A stretch of 64,000 bases of DNA. It comes from Epiperipatus broadwayi (lineage: Eukaryota > Onychophora > Udeonychophora > Euonychophora > Peripatidae). The position numbers were made by a program, and so were the translations under genes. Positions 1 to 12,959 of this stretch are shown piece by piece. The DNA lies in assembly GCA_028023455.1 (NCBI GenBank), contig JAQFVV010000206.1, positions 124,001-188,000 on the forward strand, read 5' to 3'. The notes beneath the pieces are model-generated. The model did no database searches. It had not been told where the DNA came from and saw only the letters and a list, made by a program, of their open reading frames with translations. Position 1 is the stretch's first letter; every line of letters begins with the position of its first letter.

Positions 1-984
1 TTAGATTGAGTGGAGATTTAATTAAACGCAATTTATTTACCCTGGCTAGAATAGGAAAAAGTTTAGCTTACGGTAAGACAGAGTCCTAGTGATTTAGTGA
101 CGAGTGCGCACTTTTGATAATAGTTCATCTTTCAGGTCCTTTGACAGTGGCAAGGTAGAGGCAGTGTTTATTTTAGAGGTTCATGGCATGACTGAAGAAG
201 AGCTGGTAGTCATGGGTCCGTCCTTTGTTTTAAATTAGCCAGACATTCTAATGATGGCAAAACTCATAGCAGTGGATTTTGACATCTTGCACAGCAATGA
301 AGTTTGTCAATAATTATTTAAGTTTTTACTAGGAATTAAACATCCGAACAGCTACTCACAATAGTATCTCTTTGCAGGCCATAATTCAAGTGTGTATCTA
401 ATAATGAATCTCTTCTCTCTCCTAAAATTGGTGGGCTATCATTGCCTCGCTACATTTCCCGTCATTAGTGTCCATTCTATATTTCAGGCAGGGCAAATAT
501 TAATTTCCCACTCACTCTAATTTAAGACTTCCAACCAGGGATAATTGAAACAAAAACGACAAATACAAAACTAAATCTCCGCTTTTTAGAATTAACTTTA
601 AAAATAATTACAATAAAAGCAACAGGAATATATAATTAGCAAGCTTGCCTGTTTTTAATCAAATTGATTAAAACAGATGGTGAAAGTAAACTATTTTTCA
701 ATCAATTTTATAAACATTAAGTAATCTATTTTAAAATATAAATGTGTATGTGTTTTAAATAATAATAAAAAAAATTGAGTCTTAGACATTTTATGAAAAT
801 GAAGTTTTCTCTTTTTAATTTTAGTAATAAAACCATTGAATCGGAAATCAATCCGGCTTAATATATATATATATATATACAGAACACGAAATAGCTTTTA
901 CATTATTTACTTCAAAAACCAACTTCCTTTAATATTAATGTCTTTAAACCGCTATTTCTCATGCTAGCATATTACTGTTATTAA
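1..984. other. AT-rich sequence without recognised feature
   Basis: No open reading frame with recognisable protein motifs on either strand. It holds a short (TA)n run near 862-879 and A/T homopolymers. I see no RNA gene or repeat boundary. Confidence 0.6.
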
Positions 985-1195
985 AACAGGCAAAACTCTC
1001 CATACAATAGTGCCACTCAGTGCCAACCAGACTAGTTAATGGATGCCAAAAGGCTTGTGCATAAAATCCCTATCTAGTGACTACTCATCCAATATTCACT
1101 CGACTAGTTTCTGGCTTGAGGCCTTCGCCAGTGAGGAGCTTTGGATCTGAGAGTACTGCATCTTTATCTTAGGATCTAATCCAACCCTCCATCAA
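985..1195 (-). repeat. Dispersed hammerhead-family repeat, copy 1 (partial)
   Basis: This segment shares ordered sequence blocks with the repeats at 27057-27430 and 55320-55680: a 'gtgcataaaat' block, a 'ctagt' block with the hammerhead-like core, then a 'ggatctgaga...actgca' block and 'cttaggatc'. Strand is assigned by the hammerhead, which reads on the minus strand. The copy ends near 1195, before the distal part present at 27 and 55 kb, so it is truncated. It has no coding capacity. The family is non-autonomous. Relation to the 409-bp satellite is inferred from shared blocks in the better copies. Confidence 0.6.
1096..1137 (-). ncRNA. Hammerhead ribozyme relic (dispersed family copy 1)
   Basis: On the minus strand the core box reads CUGGCGA (consensus CUGANGA, so A6 is changed to G). 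A 13-nt stem II follows with GGC/GCC pairing and an A-A mismatch at the closing position, then GAAA, a palindromic ACUAGU stem III and a GUC cleavage triplet. Stem I is no longer complementary. It is probably inactive, but it has the best stem II pairing of the dispersed copies. Confidence 0.45.
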
Positions 1196-2029
1196 TGTCT
1201 TTGATATTAAAGAAAATTATTGTTTAAAGTGAATGATGGGAATAATATTTTGTTTTGTATATATATGTTGTATGTTTAGTTAATTTTTTTTTTACTTGAA
1301 AAGGTTTATTTGTTAATAGATGATTGTAGCAGAATTTTAGTAAAATTTTGTTTTTTTTGGCCAGTATTGTAATATTATGTGAATTTTTATTTTATTTATA
1401 ATTACTAAGGTAGTTCTAGGCAGTATTTAATTTTTAAATTGATTTACATGTCTTAATATCAAAAGTAATGGGTTTTTTTTTGAGGGGGGGGGAGAGTTCT
1501 TTATTTTTAATTTTTCAAATTTGCTTGGTATTTTTGTACTAAAGATGACTAATGGAGTTGATAAGTATTAATTTTGTTCATGATTATTTTTTTTCTATTA
1601 AAAAAAAGTAACACAAAAATTTGTATTTATAATCAAATTTATAAAGATGGAGAATTTCATATCTTGATAGGATTTGTACCAATAAATGTGAGTACACATA
1701 AACTAACCTCTATTTGGTAGAATTTTTTAGAATCTATTAATCTGAATAGTTCCTGATTTTTATTATTTTATAACTTTATTTTTGAATTTTTTAGTATCTG
1801 CTCTCTATTGTGTAAACTTTTAATCTTATTATACATCTTACACCACCTCTACAAACATTTTTTTAATATTCAATAAAATAGTCAGTTGATAGCTGATGTC
1901 ACCCAGCTGAAGCATTAATATGCTAGCAGTATAAACTATACACTGATGAACTAGATATGGCACATGTCTGTAGGCTATAAAAACTTTATTATAACTTACA
2001 CACACTGATATATAATACCTCCAATGCTT
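1196..2029. other. AT-rich sequence without recognised feature
   Basis: Long T-rich stretches and short homopolymers, including a G run near 1485-1492. No gene, RNA or clear repeat seen. Confidence 0.55.
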
Positions 2030-2490
2030 AATATATGAATAGCATTCAAGATTAATCCAATAACACTATACACTAAATATTTAAAATACACTCTAACCAA
2101 GCACAACCTAAAATTTATCAAAAATAAAGCAGCTGTTTATTCTTATACTTTATTTATATATAAAGAAAGTTGACTAAAACACTTTGGTTAGAAAGAATTA
2201 ATATTTAAATATATCCATAATATTGTATATAAATATATTTCAATTTATTTATTTACAATAGTTAGCAAACATGAGAGTTATCCCAATTTAAGCATAGCCA
2301 ACAACAATTCTAACAAATGAAAGTTTGTAATAGAATATCTCTGGTGATTAATATATAAATAGCATTCGAGATTAAAACCCATAATAGCGTATAATAAATA
2401 TTTAAAATACTATCTTAGCATTTTCTTGGTTAGAGAGTATTTTAAAAATCTATTGTATGGTGTTATGGATTTTAATTTTGAATACATGGA
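2030..2490. repeat. Fold-back repeat: two direct copies and one inverted copy
   Basis: Segments 2030-2110 and 2340-2415 are imperfect direct copies sharing 'aatagcattc', 'gattaa' and 'aatatttaaaatac'. The stretch 2422-2490 is an inverted copy of the same block, starting at 'cttggttagag', so 2355-2490 could fold into an imperfect hairpin. No coding capacity and no clear target-site duplication. Probably a non-autonomous fold-back or MITE-type element; the class is not determined. Confidence 0.45.
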
Positions 2491-2561
2491 GCTTCAAAAT
2501 ATTAGTTCAAACCCTTCTAATTTCATTAAGTTCAGTATAGACAATATATTTGTATTTAAAT

Positions 2562-2582
2562 ATATATATATATATATATATA
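2562..2582. repeat. (TA)n microsatellite
   Basis: Short uninterrupted TA run. Confidence 0.9.
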
Positions 2583-2696
2583 GTTGAATATATTAAACCA
2601 CTAAACATCACATATATTCAACTATATATATGTATGGAGATAAAGAGTTTTGCCTTTGTTTAGTTGAATTATTGTAATATATAGAAATATCTGTTA

Positions 2697-3232
2697 TATT
2701 CTTATATTGGAAAAATACCCATCAGATGTTAATGGACAGTAATCAATTAAAATAATAAACTGTAAATGTTTTTTTTTGCATTCAAAAGGGTACCTCTTCT
2801 AAATTCAATATCTTGGTCTTATATCCATTCTGAAGTGCAATAGTATATATGTACATTTCAAAGTAATAAAATTCAAACCTTTCACATTTTCCTTATTAAT
2901 AATGAACTGTTCCACTAATCAGATATTATAAATTAATATTTTTATTTAAAAATATCTTATAGTTTCAAATTTAAAAAAATTACTCATATGTTAATGGACT
3001 TAGTAAATTGTAAACACTTTTTATTTTCAGAATGTTACCTCTTCTAAATGCAAATTGTTGATCTTAAAGACAGTAATCACTGAAAATATACATTGTGATG
3101 CTTTACTTTCTTTATAATTTATTTTAGAAAAGATACCCTTTTAAATGCAAAAAAGTGTTTACAGTTTACTATTTTCATTGATTACTGTCCATTAACATTT
3201 AACAGTGATTTTTTTCTAATATATAATTATAA
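2697..3232. repeat. Repeated block in direct and inverted orientation
   Basis: A block with 'gttaatggacagtaatcaat', 'aaactgtaaa' and 'gcattcaaaagggtacc' at about 2700-2810 recurs diverged in the same orientation at about 2978-3085 and inverted at about 3125-3230. The outer copies form a stem of about 100 bp separated by about 320 bp. This is consistent with a fold-back element or serial insertion of the same short repeat. Confidence 0.5.
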
Positions 3233-3365
3233 AAAATTTTCACAACAACCTTAACATCTATTGTAAGAATTTTCCACTCTTTCATCTATAGGAATAAAAT
3301 AGTAAATTCGTATATTATTAAAATTCCGTTAAAAAAATAAAATAGTCTTTCTAAGTACTATAATA

Positions 3366-4255
3366 AATCAATACTTATTTTTAGACCATACAAGCTGCCT
3401 GAGGTACTTTTTGTGCCAAAACACATAAAAATGCCATTTACAAAGCCAAACTGATGGTCTCTGGAACAGTTCTTTTTATATTAGGCCTAGATATCATTGC
3501 ACACCAATATTATGGACTGCTGTTGTACTCCACAAAACTGCTAATGTGCACACTTCACAAATCACTATCGTATCATGTGAGGGTGTCTAGAAATCAACTG
3601 GCCTTAACTCTTGAAATGTACATCCCAAATAATTACCTTACACCCTAGATAATGTATTATTACATAGTAATAATTTTAAACACATTGCTATACTTTCATA
3701 CAGAACTTCCAAGGTTTGTAACAATTGGAAAAGGGTAGGGACAAGCACCATTGCAGAGAACTCACATGAAAACTCAGCTTTGCATGCGAACACATATAAA
3801 ACAAATCAAATGGCTGAGGTTGCATTGCTACTGCATCTTTTGGACAATCCTTCAGATGTACAAAAACATAATTTATCTCCCCCCATGCATATTCCATCAC
3901 TACACACTGACATATTTTCCATTCCTAACCCTGAAAATGCACAATAAAAAAAGTCCAGCATGCTAAAGTTATTAAAATAGTAGCATGTTTTTAAAAGCAA
4001 AAACAAAAAAGAATGTGTTCATTTCCAATAAAAATTAAGTAGATAATTAATGTAGACATTTTTCATATATAAATATAATAACAGACATTGGACAATAAAG
4101 AAATGGGACAATAATTAATGTACTTTTTTTTTGTACTATCATAAATTGGACAATAAAGAAAAGCCGGCCAGGTAACATTATATTTATGTGTATTAAAGTG
4201 AGTAAAGTGCCATCAGATGGCTTGTATGGTCTAAAAAATAAGTACCAATAAATTC
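3366..4255. mobile_element. Possible terminal-inverted-repeat element, non-coding
   Basis: The left segment 3366-3452 and right segment 4166-4255 are imperfect inverted copies. The best block is 'ttagaccatacaagc' on the left, with its complement at about 4218-4236. They enclose about 700 bp without a recognisable transposase. The short ORFs here (3454-4006) have no known motif and overlap on both strands, so I treat them as chance. A non-autonomous DNA transposon is one reading; two inserted copies of one short repeat is the other. Confidence 0.35.
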
Positions 4256-4651
4256 TATATAAAAAGTTATCAGATTGAGAAATAATAAAAATATTACATC
4301 ACAAGTTATTTTCACATGAATAAGTTTCAATTAAGTATTAGTCTACTCCATCCACAACTCAAATATTTTTAAATACATATATTTTACATTATAAGATCTG
4401 ATCATATAGGATTTTCTTGTTATAGCCTACACAAGGTATTAAATATTATTGATATTTAGAAGATTGGTCATACTTATAACATTTGTATAATTGTATCTAC
4501 TGAAGCTGTTAAAGTGAATATTTAAATCTTTGATGAAACCTTTTACATGTAGTGTTTTTAAATATATTTTTTCTTACAGCATTTAAAATCAGTGAATCTG
4601 ACTAATTATTTATTGATGACTCATAATTATATAGCTATGCATATATATGTA

Positions 4652-4655
<4 letters not shown>

Positions 4656-4735
<80 letters not shown>
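4656..4735. repeat. (TA)n microsatellite, about 80 bp
   Basis: TA dinucleotides with one short interruption ('tttatagat') in the middle. Confidence 0.9.
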
Positions 4736-4738
<3 letters not shown>

Positions 4739-4840
4739 CAAATAAATTTACAGTAATATATTTTTTTAAAAAAAATATAAATAGTATTTAGATAATAGAC
4801 TACTTCAGCCACATTCATTAATTTATTAGCATATATATAT

Positions 4841-5082
4841 TGTACCGGTCAAAAAGAAGCAAACACATCAACAAACCCAAACACAAAGCGGATTCAAACT
4901 CAGGTGGTTCAAACTGAATTCAAACCCAACTCACGAGTGCAGATCAAATCAATGGATGACATATATCGACGGTACATGACTATGTGACAAGGAACTAGCT
5001 CAATGGATGATAATGATTAATGAGACCCTGGATTTAACTCTAATGAAGTATAATAAAATAACTAAGAATCTTTATAAGTCAA

Positions 5083-5124
<42 letters not shown>

Positions 5125-7666
5125 CGGGTTGCCAATACAGACAGTGAGCATTAATATTAAAATAATTTGAATAAAAAAGAAAGTTAAAAAAAAAACCAAA
5201 TGTGTTAATAAAATGTTTAATAATAATTATAATTTTGTTCAACTTTTATATTGTGATTATATAGATTACCTCTAGTCTTTAAACGGAATTTATAATTACA
5301 ACAAGAATGGCAGTCCTTATTATATGCCAATACCATTACGCAATATTCTAGGAGAATTATATATATCTATGCCCCAACCAGGAAGTAAAGGTAGATAAAG
5401 ATATTTGGCTGTGACAGAAATTATGATTCGAATTCTAAGAGAAAGAATGGGAGATTTATTTTTACATTCGTAAATCAATTCACAAAGAGCAAGATACATG
5501 TTTAGGGCATAACTTTAATATTTAATAGAAAACTTACTTATTTATAAGTAAATATGAATTTGTTCAACTTTAATAAATCAATTCATCACGATTTACAAGC
5601 ATGAGAGCGGGCTTTACTGAAACTGAGAAATAAACGGTACTGACGACTTATGAGCTATAAGAATAAATATAAAAATAATGGCTTGTCTCTGATTTGAGAA
5701 AATAGCAGGGCAGCTTGTATTTGACAAGTCTTTGATGCCCTATATGAAGGATCCATAGAACATGGAAAACCAGGTTGGTCGTAGCCTCGAACCTTTAATG
5801 TTCCAAATATAAAATGAGCAAGTGAGGAAGTACTTTCTTCCTATGTAATTTAACGAACAGTAATATCACCGAGGACAAGCCTGTCATGCAGGAGATGGCT
5901 CGCATCAGCAACGTTCAAAAAAATGATGACTTGGTAATCATCTTTTAATTAATAAAACCCATTTTATATAAAGAATGTTATACGTGATGACCTGACCAAG
6001 TTGAATTAAAGTCAAATGAGCTTTAGCTAAAAAGTACTTAATGCAATTATAGAATCATATTAATCATGCCCCAAATGTCATTCTCTCCCTGAATATTAAT
6101 ACAGAAATACAAATTTAAATTAGAATATGTTCATTTTATTCCCTTTATCAACCTTTAGCAAAACATTTTAATATTATTAATGTGAATAAATGAATATTAT
6201 AAACTCAGTAAAGTGGCCGGGAGCATAGATTAGAAATTGAGCTAATAATTTATTATTATTAACCATTAATAAAAATAGCAAACATTGTATAAATCCTTCA
6301 ATTCGATAATTAATAGAACTGTATCCAATGAGTTCTAGTGGGGAAAAATTACTATAAAAATCGATATAATATTATTTAACAAGGCAAATGAAATGAAGGA
6401 AATTATTATCGAGTTGAAGTTTTACTGGCATATAATTAAAAATAAACAACATTAATAAATCACATGATAAATATATATAATATAATAAATGAACCGCCAT
6501 CGTAAAAAAAGAGAAAGTTAACAAACATTAAATTTAAAGACTAGAGATTAAGATAGAGAATTACTACATAATTTAAACTAGCATTAATACATTAAGGAAA
6601 GAGAAGAGCTTTTAGCAGTACTTAATTTAAAGGTAGTGTAAAATAAAGTTTGAAGACCGGCCAGAAAGAAACGGTTCATATAAGAAAGATATTACCAGTT
6701 CTTCATGGTTGGCTCCTTAAATTACACACGGCACAGTCCAGTTAGATCAAACGTAGATGCGCATTTTGAAAATTATTTGAATGACATTTTGAAGGATTTC
6801 TCTAAGGTTTTGGCAGCTTACGGTTGGTATATGAATTTTTATATTACAACCACATTGAAGATTTTCAGGGGACTTCAGGAACCGTAGTCATATTCCTGAA
6901 GTTAAGCCCCCCCCCCCACATGGTAGAAAGACTGTTTTACTTCGTAATTTAACTGGGTGGCTTCTTCTCTAATGAAATATATATGGCTTCTCTTAATGAC
7001 AAATAATAGCTGCTTGGAAACTTTTCCTGGCTCTTTATACTATATCTGATGCCTTCAGGCTAGAGCTTCTTTCCTAATCAATCTTACAAAAATTTACTAG
7101 TTGTTTTTAGATACATTCCTTCGATAAGACTTTCAAACTCATTAACTTGAATTCATTTTCTAATTAGAAAATGAATTTTTATAATAGAAAATGATTTTAA
7201 TTAGGACCATCCTTATCATTTTAAAGACTTATCTTTTTCTAATTAATAAAAACTTTACCCATTGTTTTTGGAAAGGGACAATCTGAAATCTTATTGAAAG
7301 AATGTAGCTTTTAATCACCAAAAATTTGAACAAACTATTTAAAGTAAAACAAAACATTCCCGATGACGCAATGAAACTCTAGAACGAATATGTACATTTA
7401 CAAATATATACGCACAATCCACACAGTTATAATATATATAAATTCATGAATAATTCTATCATGAATTTATTAATAGAAATGATTAGTTTAAATCTCAAAT
7501 GTGTTAATTTTAACACACATTTATAATAGTTTTTCTTTAAGGAAACTAGCGTGGACTGAACATATAAAGCCCCATTGCATCGGAAATTCAATGTTAGTAC
7601 AAGGGTTTGAAGTTGGCTACATGTGAAAGATCATGAAGCTAGGATCAAACTTAGATCTGACTGCTT
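4841..7666. repeat. Unclassified 2.8-kb repeat, copy A
   Basis: Begins at 'tgtaccggtcaaaaagaagc' and ends at 'ctgctt'. Its outer parts (4841-5047 and 5811-7666) match 9031-11098 along their length with scattered substitutions and small indels. Positions 5048-5810 (763 bp, with a (TA)n run at 5086-5121) are absent from copy B. No protein motif is seen. Shared internal marks are a poly-C run (about 6907-6917) and an inverted 'attttctaattagaaaat' near 7155-7172. No terminal inverted or long terminal repeats are visible. It could be a non-autonomous transposon or a local segmental duplication; shared abrupt ends favour a transposon. Confidence 0.6.
5086..5121. repeat. (TA)n microsatellite
   Basis: Uninterrupted TA run within the part of copy A that copy B lacks. 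Confidence 0.9.
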
Positions 7667-8162
7667 AATTTTTTTCTACTTCAAAAAAAAAACAATGAAA
7701 AAAAAATTACTTATATTTGATACATTTATAAGTTTATTTAATTAACTGTTAGAACATACACATATTGATATATTTTAGCAAGTATACTAGTAATTATCTA
7801 TGTTGGTTCCATTTGGTTTTTATTATTTATTTAGGCAACTCATTATCTGCTGTACTGACAATCATATTTGCTGACAAATTTATTTATATGGGCACCAGTC
7901 AGCAATATGAGATCAATAGGATACGTGAAATAACCCATTGATCACCAAACCATATATGATTGACATAATTTAGGATAGAACAATTTGATTTATGAATATT
8001 TATTAAATCATAGGAGTTCAACTATTTCATTTTAAATAAGCATGAGGCTTTCACATAAAAAAAATGTCAAAATTAATATTTTACAAGAACTTTTATTTGT
8101 TGATATCATTTTTAATCTTGCTAGCATAAGAGCATGTAAATCCTTGAAGCATTTTGCCAACT

Positions 8163-8410
8163 GCATCTGGCTGCTTGGTGTTACACAAAAGGTCTTCACC
8201 TACTTTGAGGTTACTCTAGAAATACTTCTCATTTAAGCATATTGTCACACTGCATCGGACCGCTTGACATATAATTCCCAGTCAGAAGGTCTTCACCTGC
8301 TTTGAGGTTACTCTAGAAATTGCTGTCATTAAAGTGTATTGTCCACTACATTGGACCACTTGACATGCAATTCCCAGTTAGAAGGTCTCCGACTGCTTTG
8401 AGGCTACTAA
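8163..8410. repeat. Short tandem repeat, about 96-bp unit, 2.5 copies
   Basis: The mark 'ggtcttcacctgctttgagg' and variants begins at 8191, 8288 and 8384, giving spacings of 97 and 96. The first unit is slightly shorter upstream. Units are diverged, so this is an old local duplication. The 64-residue ORF crossing it (8042-8236) has no recognisable motif. Confidence 0.7.
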
Positions 8411-8919
8411 TAATAAGAAGCGAACATTTAAAATAACCGCTAGCAAGCAACTCTTTGAAATCAAAACTTTTAATATGATATCAATGTTGGATATTTTTAC
8501 ATATATAACTGAGATAAACACTAATTAATTTTGACACAGAAAAAAATATATCATCTATTTACCCCTTGCTTTTATCTACTCTTACTAGTTTACTAATAAT
8601 AATTTTCTACCCTCCTTACTTTCACGAATGCGTATTAAACTAACATCTAATATATACTGAGCTAGTATAAAATACATATATACTTAATTTATCTATATTC
8701 TATCTTATTACTTTTTTTTATATAATTATTTTGACTAACAAATCCTTTAATGAACGAACATTTACGTAATCTTGAAAACATTTAAGTATTAAAAAAAAAA
8801 ACTGACATTTTAATTCATTGAAATCAGTTCAGTTATGCATTATAAATCGCATAACTTGTTTTCTCAAATATATATAACATTCTACAACATATAATCACTC
8901 TTTATTAGGTGTAGAATTT

Positions 8920-9026
8920 AATTAATCGAGGCCTCAATGATTTGGGTGGCTAAAACATAAATACTGACTACAGGGTGTGGGGTTTATTAAATCAAAGCCT
9001 CAACAATTGGGCGGCCAAAAACATAA
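8920..9026. repeat. Diverged direct repeat of about 40 bp next to copy B
   Basis: 'gcctcaatgatttgggtggc' near 8931-8950 recurs as 'gcctcaacaattgggcggcc' near 8997-9016, each followed by 'taaaacataa' or 'aaaaacataa'. The second copy abuts the start of repeat copy B at 9031. Confidence 0.55.
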
Positions 9027-9030
9027 CCGT

Positions 9031-11098
9031 TGTACCGGTCAAAAAGAAGCCAACACATCAACAAACCCAAACTCAAAGTCAGATTCAAACTTAGGTTTTT
9101 CAAACTGAATTCAAACCCAACTCACAAGCTTAGATCAAATCAATGGATAACATATATCGATGGTACATGACTATGCACCAAGGAACTAGCTCAACATATG
9201 ATGATGATTAATGAGACCCCTGATTTAACTCTAATGAAAAAAATGAGCAAGAGAGAAAGTACTTTCTTCCTATGTAATTTAACAAACAAACAGTAATATC
9301 ACCGAGGACAAGCCTGTGACGCAGGAGATGGCTCGCGTCAGCAACGTTCAGAAAAATGATGACTTGGTAAACATCTTTTAATTAATAAAACCCATTTTAT
9401 ATAAAGAATGCTCTATGTGATGACCTGACCAAGTTGAATTAAAGTCAAACGAGCTTTAACTAAAAAGTACTTAATGCAATTATAGAATCATATTAATCAT
9501 GCCCCAAACGTCATGCTCCCCCTGAATATTAATACAGAAATACAAATTTAAATTAAAATATGTTCATTTTATTCCCTTTATCAACCTTTAACAAATATTT
9601 TAATATTATTAATGTGAATAAATGAATATTATAACTCAGTAAAGTGTCCGGGAGCATAGGTTAGAAATTGAGCTAATAATTTATTATTATTAACCATTAA
9701 TAAAAATAGCAAACATTGTATAAATCCTTCAACTCAATAATTAATCGAACTGCATCCAATGAGTTCTAGTGGGGAAGAATTACTATAAAAATTAATATAA
9801 TAATATTTAACAAGGCAAATGAAATGAAGGAAATTATTATCGAGTTGAAGTTTTACTGGCATATAATTAAAAATAAACAACATTAATAAATCACACGATA
9901 AATATATATATAATATAATAAATGAACTGCCATCGTAAGAAAAGAGAAAGTTAACAGACATTAAATTTAAAAACTAGAGATTAAGATAGAGAATTACTAC
10001 ATAATTTAAACTAGCATTAATACATTAACGAAAGAGAAGAGCTTTTAACAGTACTTAATTTAAAGGTAGTGTAAAATAAAGTTCGAAGACTGGCCAGAAA
10101 GTAGCGGTTCATATAAGAAAGATATTACCATTTCTTCATGGTTGGCTACTTAAATTACACATGGCAGAGTCCAGTTGGATGAAATGTAGATGCGCATTTT
10201 GGAAAATTATTTGAATGACATTTTGAAGGATTTTTCTATGGTTTCGGAAGCTTACGATTGGTATATGAATTTTTATATTACAGCTACATTGAAAATTTTC
10301 AGGGGACTTCAGGAACCATAGTCAGACTCCTGATGTTAAGCCCCCCCCCCACATGGTAGAAACACTATTTTACTTCATAATTTAACTGGGCGGCTTCTTC
10401 TCTAATGAAATATATATGGCTTCTCTTAATGAGGAATAATAGCTGCTTGGAAACTTTTCCTGGGCTCTTTATACTGTATCTTATGCCTTCAGGCTAGCAC
10501 TTCTTTCCTAATCAATCTTACAAAAATTTACTAGTTGTTTTTAGATACATTCCTTTGATAAGGCTTTTAAACTCATTAACTTGAATTCATTTTCTAATTA
10601 GAAAATGAATTTTTAAAATCAGAAAATGATTTTAATTAGGACCAACCTTACATTTTAAAGACTTATCTTTTCTAATTAATAAAAACTTTACCCATTGTTT
10701 TTGGAAAGAGACAATCTGAAAGGTTACCGAAAGAATGTAGCTTTTAATCACTAAAAATTTGAACAAACTATTTAAAGTAAAACAAAACATTTCCGACGCA
10801 ATGAAACTTTAGAACGAATATGTACATTTATAAATATATATGCACAATCCATGCAGTTATAATATATATATAAATTCATGAATAATTCTATCATGAATTT
10901 ATTAATAGAAATGATTACTTTAAATCTCAAATGAGTTAATTTTAATACACATTTATAATAGTTTTTCTTTAAGGAAACTAGTGTGGACTGGACGTATAAA
11001 GCCCTATTCCATCGGAAATTCAAGGTTAGTACAGGGGTTTGAAGTTGGCTACATGTGAAAGATCATGAAGCTAGGATCAAACTTAGATCCGACTGCTT
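9031..11098. repeat. Unclassified repeat, copy B (763 bp shorter)
   Basis: Direct-orientation partner of 4841-7666 with the same first 20 bases apart from small changes and the same 'ctgctt' end. At about 9236-9241 it jumps from the equivalent of copy A 5047 to 5811, so it lacks the central 763 bp. The junction lies in an A-rich run. ORFs here (9734-9961, 10772-11023, minus) lack known domains and are not conserved in copy A. Confidence 0.6.
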
Positions 11099-11100
11099 CA

Positions 11101-11134
<34 letters not shown>

Positions 11135-12959
11135 AAAGTAGTCTTACATAAACTACCTTTAAAAAAGAATTCCCAAAACATATTCCCATGTGTGGAAACA
11201 TTTGCTTTGCAGATATTGACACTATGCACTTGATTACTTACCTGAATATTTCTAAGGATTTGTTTTGACTATATTTTAATATTTTTCTTTTCTTTAAATT
11301 GAAATATTGAAATAATTCCAAGTAGAAAGACATGGTCAACGACTGATGAAGATAAATTGTTTATGATTGCTGTAATACTATTATAGCTTGTTACTATATC
11401 TGCTTTTAAAGAGAATACTTAATGTATATATCATCTACAAATTTATATGCTAGAAGCTTATAAATATTGACTATGAGATGAACCTAAAGAAAAACTTAAT
11501 TGTACTTATGAATATATTAGCAGAATGATAACTATTTGATTTGAACACTATATTACAAAATTTTATCATATTACGAAGTTGTTATAATATCATTTTATAT
11601 GTGTGCACATTTAAGTAAATATATATCAACATTTTAACATAAATGACATAATTAAAAACAAATAAAGTCATTGTTAATGTAAAGTGTGTTTGAAAGTCAA
11701 TTTTTGAAACTACTATATATATAATTTGTAAGCATAACTAAAATTAAAGCATGATTGGTTTGCTTTAAGTAATTTGGATCAGCAGAAGATTGATGAATCT
11801 TTCAATCATAAACATTACCTTTCATCTCAGTGTGCCTCAGTTTTTGTACAGTTTCACATTTATATGCTGATAAGAAAAAAAATCTTGACACTTGGTCAGT
11901 AACGTATTGCATTCTGGGATAGTTCACATGTCATCAGATTACTGGGAGAATCTTGTCTCCATCTATTCAAAGCATCACTGCTAATTCTTCTCTATATCTC
12001 TTATAAGGATTTAAAAGCAGAGTATAATGATTGATTTTATGAATCAGAATATATTATGCTAGAAAAAAATTGAATCGGAAAGAAATCAAAGAGAAAATAA
12101 AAATGTGTTTGTGGTTTTTCAATTGATTAGTTATTATTGTCTTTGAAATATATCTCAATTTCTTTTCAATCAGATTTTAAAATCAGAAAAGAAATGGCCT
12201 TGCCACCTCATAAGAATCTAGCGATTGTAAGTTTAAAGAAAAACTTTTAGAAATTGCTGATTAGAAAAGTGTGGAAAGATTTATATTGGCATTAACAAAT
12301 GATGATTGAAGGAAAACATAAAGCCTTGCTTTGTACAGATAGAGATTAGCCAAACATGGCAGTCTGCTATTATTCAAAATAAAATTACCAAAGTTAATTT
12401 AAAAATAAAATAATGCAATCTCGTAAAATATAGTTATTTTAATATTATTTAATTTTTTATATATATAAATTTTTAATAAATCCTATTATTAAAAATTTTT
12501 TTTAAAGTAATTTGTAGAGTTTACTATTATCGACTATATATACAGTAGCTACGAAATACACCTGCCTAGTATGTTAAATTACTGAAGGAGTGGGAGTTCT
12601 GCTATCAAGATGTAGTTAAAATATCTTTTAAATAACCCACAGAAGGGCGGAAATTTGTCCAACATTATTTTATAAAGAACCCGAAATATATCATTTTTAT
12701 AATAATTTTAATAGCAGATGTTTCACTGCATACTTTTAAAGATGGGGTGGGGGGGTGGAGGAGAGCTTTGAAAAATGAAGCCTATAATTTGATTTGGTTA
12801 TAACAATTTATTTCATATATATATATATATATTTTTTTCCTTAGAATTAAAAAGTAATTTAATGCACTGATCAGATTTTCAATGAAATGGATGGCTGAAG
12901 AGTTGTGGGTTGCAATAGTTTGAAACCTGTCCATTAAAGTATGTAGATTGGCTATCTTA
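11099..12959. other. AT-rich sequence without recognised gene
   Basis: Begins with (AT)n(GT)n at 11101-11133. Short (TA)n near 12818-12830 and a G-rich run near 12745-12758. No coding motif or RNA gene seen. Confidence 0.55.

Noticed and set aside
1941-1990. CTGATGA box near 1941 (also near 11345 and 36084)
   Set aside because: No GAAA at the right distance and no complementary flanks; a 7-mer is expected by chance in 64 kb.
3454-4006. Cluster of 64-71 residue ORFs on both strands
   Set aside because: They overlap each other on opposite strands, lack motifs, and fall inside a putative inverted-repeat element.
5644-5690. CUGACGA box followed by a strong CUUAU/AUAAG hairpin and GAAU, resembling another hammerhead
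   Set aside because: No stem I partner for the preceding bases, position 15.1 is U instead of A, and no NUH triplet in place.
7885-7970. Possible third copy of the hammerhead-SINE ('gtcagcaatatgagat' and 'acgtgaaata' shared with 13 kb)
   Set aside because: Only short shared words; the hammerhead core box is absent and a local 'gatcaat/attgatc' inverted repeat explains its structure. Too weak to annotate.
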